A DNA stretch of 47,837 nt from a virus, in IMG/VR virus record IMGVR_UViG_3300032307_000186, positions 1-47,837 of that record. One strand, 5' to 3'. Position numbers and translations under genes: made by a program. The notes below the pieces were generated by a model. The model searched no databases and had not been told where the DNA came from. It saw only the letters and a program-made list of their open reading frames with translations. Positions 46,228-47,837 of this stretch are shown piece by piece (within the stretch, counting starts at the first letter, position 1; each line of letters opens with the position of its first letter).

Positions 46228-46770
46228 ATGCATGTATTGCAATGGATAGCTGTGCAAGCTGATAATAAAGATGAAGCATATCGTAGAGTAGAAGATACTC
46301 TTCAGACTATGCTAGGTGAATACGAATCAATAACGAACACGTGGTATGACTGGTTTGTTGTTGGTGGTGGACGTTGGAATACCCAAGAGGGCGATGACTA
46401 CAAAGAGGCATATACTGAGGGTAAAACTAATCTAATACTATCTGCTAAAGAAGAGCCAGACCTGTTTGACGAACGTATTTTGTTGTCTATGGAAGAACGT
46501 AAAGCAGAGTTTGACCAGTATGCCAAGGATGTAGATAGCAGTGCTATTGATAAGATAATTACTGACTATAATCCTAGAGAGCATGACTTCCTTGCATTTC
46601 AGAAACTTTATCCTATCAAGAAGATAATTGATATGGCTTATGGAACTTGGGACTATAACTCATATTACTATGACATGGTTCATGATTCAACTACCCCAAA
46701 ATATTTATTTGATTCTATTGACAAAGACCCAGAAAACTGGTATCTTGTTCCTGTAGACTTCCACTTTTAG
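46228..46770 (+). CDS. Hypothetical protein
   Basis: 180 residues, MHVLQWIAVQADNKDEAYRR, then WYDWFVVGGGRWNTQEGDD; acidic, rich in Tyr/Trp at the end (YGTWDYNSYYYDMVH). AAAGAAGA upstream. Unknown. Confidence 0.55.
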   Translation: MHVLQWIAVQADNKDEAYRRVEDTLQTMLGEYESITNTWYDWFVVGGGRWNTQEGDDYKEAYTEGKTNLILSAKEEPDLFDERILLSMEERKAEFDQYAKDVDSSAIDKIITDYNPREHDFLAFQKLYPIKKIIDMAYGTWDYNSYYYDMVHDSTTPKYLFDSIDKDPENWYLVPVDFHF

Positions 46771-46781
46771 AAAGGTAGAAA

Positions 46782-47171
46782 ATGACACATACAGAATATC
46801 AAGGTTGGCAAGAATGGGAAACCAAGTTCAAGCCTATCCATAATCACTTTAGCAACGACCCTGACCAGAATATGTTTGAGACCTATGGCGAAGAAGTAGA
46901 CTTTGTATGTACACAAGATAATAAATATGTTTGGACTTGGATACAGGGAGATATGTCTGACCTTATTGTGGCAGGGTATCACTATGTAAACAGACTTGGC
47001 TACTACATCACAGAGGTTCCTTGGGACGACGAGGACGACTACGCATTGCTATCAGTAGAGGTAGAGTGTGAGTGCTACCAAGAAGATGGCTATGAAGACG
47101 GAGAGTTTGGCGATGTCAATTGTCCAGAATGCGAAGGGTATGGGTTGGTGACTAAATATGTTGGAGACTAG
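46782..47171 (+). CDS. Hypothetical protein with CxC...CPEC
   Basis: 129 residues. C-terminal CECYQEDGYEDGEFGDVNCP and PECEGYGLV resemble a DnaJ-type CxxCxGxG zinc knuckle. GAAAGG upstream. Possible metal binding; unknown function. Confidence 0.5.
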   Translation: MTHTEYQGWQEWETKFKPIHNHFSNDPDQNMFETYGEEVDFVCTQDNKYVWTWIQGDMSDLIVAGYHYVNRLGYYITEVPWDDEDDYALLSVEVECECYQEDGYEDGEFGDVNCPECEGYGLVTKYVGD

Positions 47172-47508
47172 AAACAAGAACATAGATAAGACTAAGTATA
47201 TCTATGACCTAAACATCTTTCAGCGTGAGTTACTTAATGGAGATGGAGAGTATGAGCACATGGGCCCATGGTACATCCATATCTACGAATACGTTGACGG
47301 TAACATTGAAGAAGTAATGAGCCCCATCGAGTTAACAGATGAAGAAACTAATAGTCTTATCAATAATGATCCATATTTCCAGGACCACGACCCAGACCTG
47401 TGGTATGGACTAGATGGATTCATGTTTGAGAAGTGGGAGGTAATGTCAGATGGCCTGAAGAGGATATTTGAAAACCTACCAAAATATAAGGAGGAAACTT
47501 TATTTTGA
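47158..47508 (+). CDS. Hypothetical acidic protein
   Basis: 116 residues, MLETRNKNIDKTKYIYDLNI..., acidic with aromatic residues. Its ATG overlaps the end of the previous gene by 14 nt. Unknown. Confidence 0.5.
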   Translation: MLETRNKNIDKTKYIYDLNIFQRELLNGDGEYEHMGPWYIHIYEYVDGNIEEVMSPIELTDEETNSLINNDPYFQDHDPDLWYGLDGFMFEKWEVMSDGLKRIFENLPKYKEETLF

Positions 47509-47511
47509 CTC

Positions 47512-47540
47512 TTGACAAAGTAATGCAAAACCTGTACAAT
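47512..47540 (+). promoter_or_regulatory. Sigma70-type promoter
   Basis: TTGACA (47512-47517), 17 nt, TACAAT (47535-47540). Drives 47592, whose leader holds AAAGAAGAGAAAGAA. Confidence 0.6.
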
Positions 47541-47591
47541 AAAATAGCAACAACTATAACCAATAACAACAAACAGAAAGAAGAGAAAGAA

Positions 47592-47801
47592 ATGGCAGTA
47601 TTTCCAAAAGCAAAGAAGGCACAACCAAAGCGCTTAACCAAGGCAACCAAGAAGTTCCTAGCAGTGGGTCCAGTGATTCCATACCTAGAAACTTGGAACA
47701 CACGCTACGGAACATCAGAGCGTATTGTATACCGTCAGAATGGTAAGTTCATTGACAGTGTATCTTTGGACGCCCTACGTAAGGGTACCAAAGTAGCATA
47801 A
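47592..47801 (+). CDS. Small basic protein
   Basis: 69 residues from ATG 47592, MAVFPKAKKAQPKRLTKATK then KFLAVGPVIPYLETW; very basic N-terminus, likely nucleic-acid binding. The upstream in-frame region is the promoter, so this start is preferred. Just before the window edge. Confidence 0.55.
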   Translation: MAVFPKAKKAQPKRLTKATKKFLAVGPVIPYLETWNTRYGTSERIVYRQNGKFIDSVSLDALRKGTKVA

Positions 47802-47837
47802 CTAGGTTTGGTGGGTAGAGCTTGCTCCCTGCCAACG

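Noticed and set aside
47443-47464. Another TGTCAG inside a gene near the right end
   Set aside because: The 10-nt spaced position is GAGGAT, not TANNNT, so it fails the rule.

Overview
The window is part of an AT-rich genome of a tailed double-stranded DNA phage (Caudoviricetes). The head and neck genes are of the HK97/siphovirus type. The host cannot be read directly. Many genes have a TATAAT-type -10 box ending 5-7 nt before the start codon, which implies leaderless mRNAs. That habit, a low GC content and fibre modules like those of aquatic phages would fit a small-genome aquatic actinobacterium, but this is inference. I see no integrase, terminase, tape measure, lysin or polymerase, so the window is only part of the genome.

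Left arm, about 1-35,700, all on the minus strand and read right to left. It starts with a membrane protein (35,675) and a baseplate-type protein (35,108). A receptor-binding locus of about 25 kb follows (34.7-9.5 kb): long fibres, collagen-like spacers, three tail-collar fibres, three fibres sharing a C-terminal QRYY/EFSAEL domain, each followed by a paralogous ~50-residue protein, tail-fibre assembly proteins, a glycine-rich protein, a glycosyltransferase and a 1,228-residue LamG-like protein. Next come portal, capsid protease (apparently with a nested scaffold), major capsid protein, neck proteins, tail tube and two paralogous tail assembly chaperones at the left edge.

Centre, about 35.1-37.5 kb: an AT-rich switch region. 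It has a strong rightward promoter with no gene, a small plus-strand pair, a minus-strand operon of tiny Cys-rich or membrane peptides, and a 350-bp divergent region with two perfect DnaA boxes, which is a candidate replication origin.

Right arm, about 37.5-47.8 kb, plus strand: a dense array of small, mostly unknown early-type genes, many carrying Cys pairs, plus an HNH protein and a DUF932 protein. At least 17 transcription units carry a rigid promoter-like motif, TGTC(AG/GT/NN)-N10-TANNNT. About ten intergenic regions carry a hairpin followed by GCCGACC or TCGGCC, in four of which a TTGAC/GTCAA-type outer pairing gives a constant 49-50 nt unit. Together these look like a repeated expression cassette. 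Many very short genes (22-54 residues) were found by reading frames by hand and are listed below.
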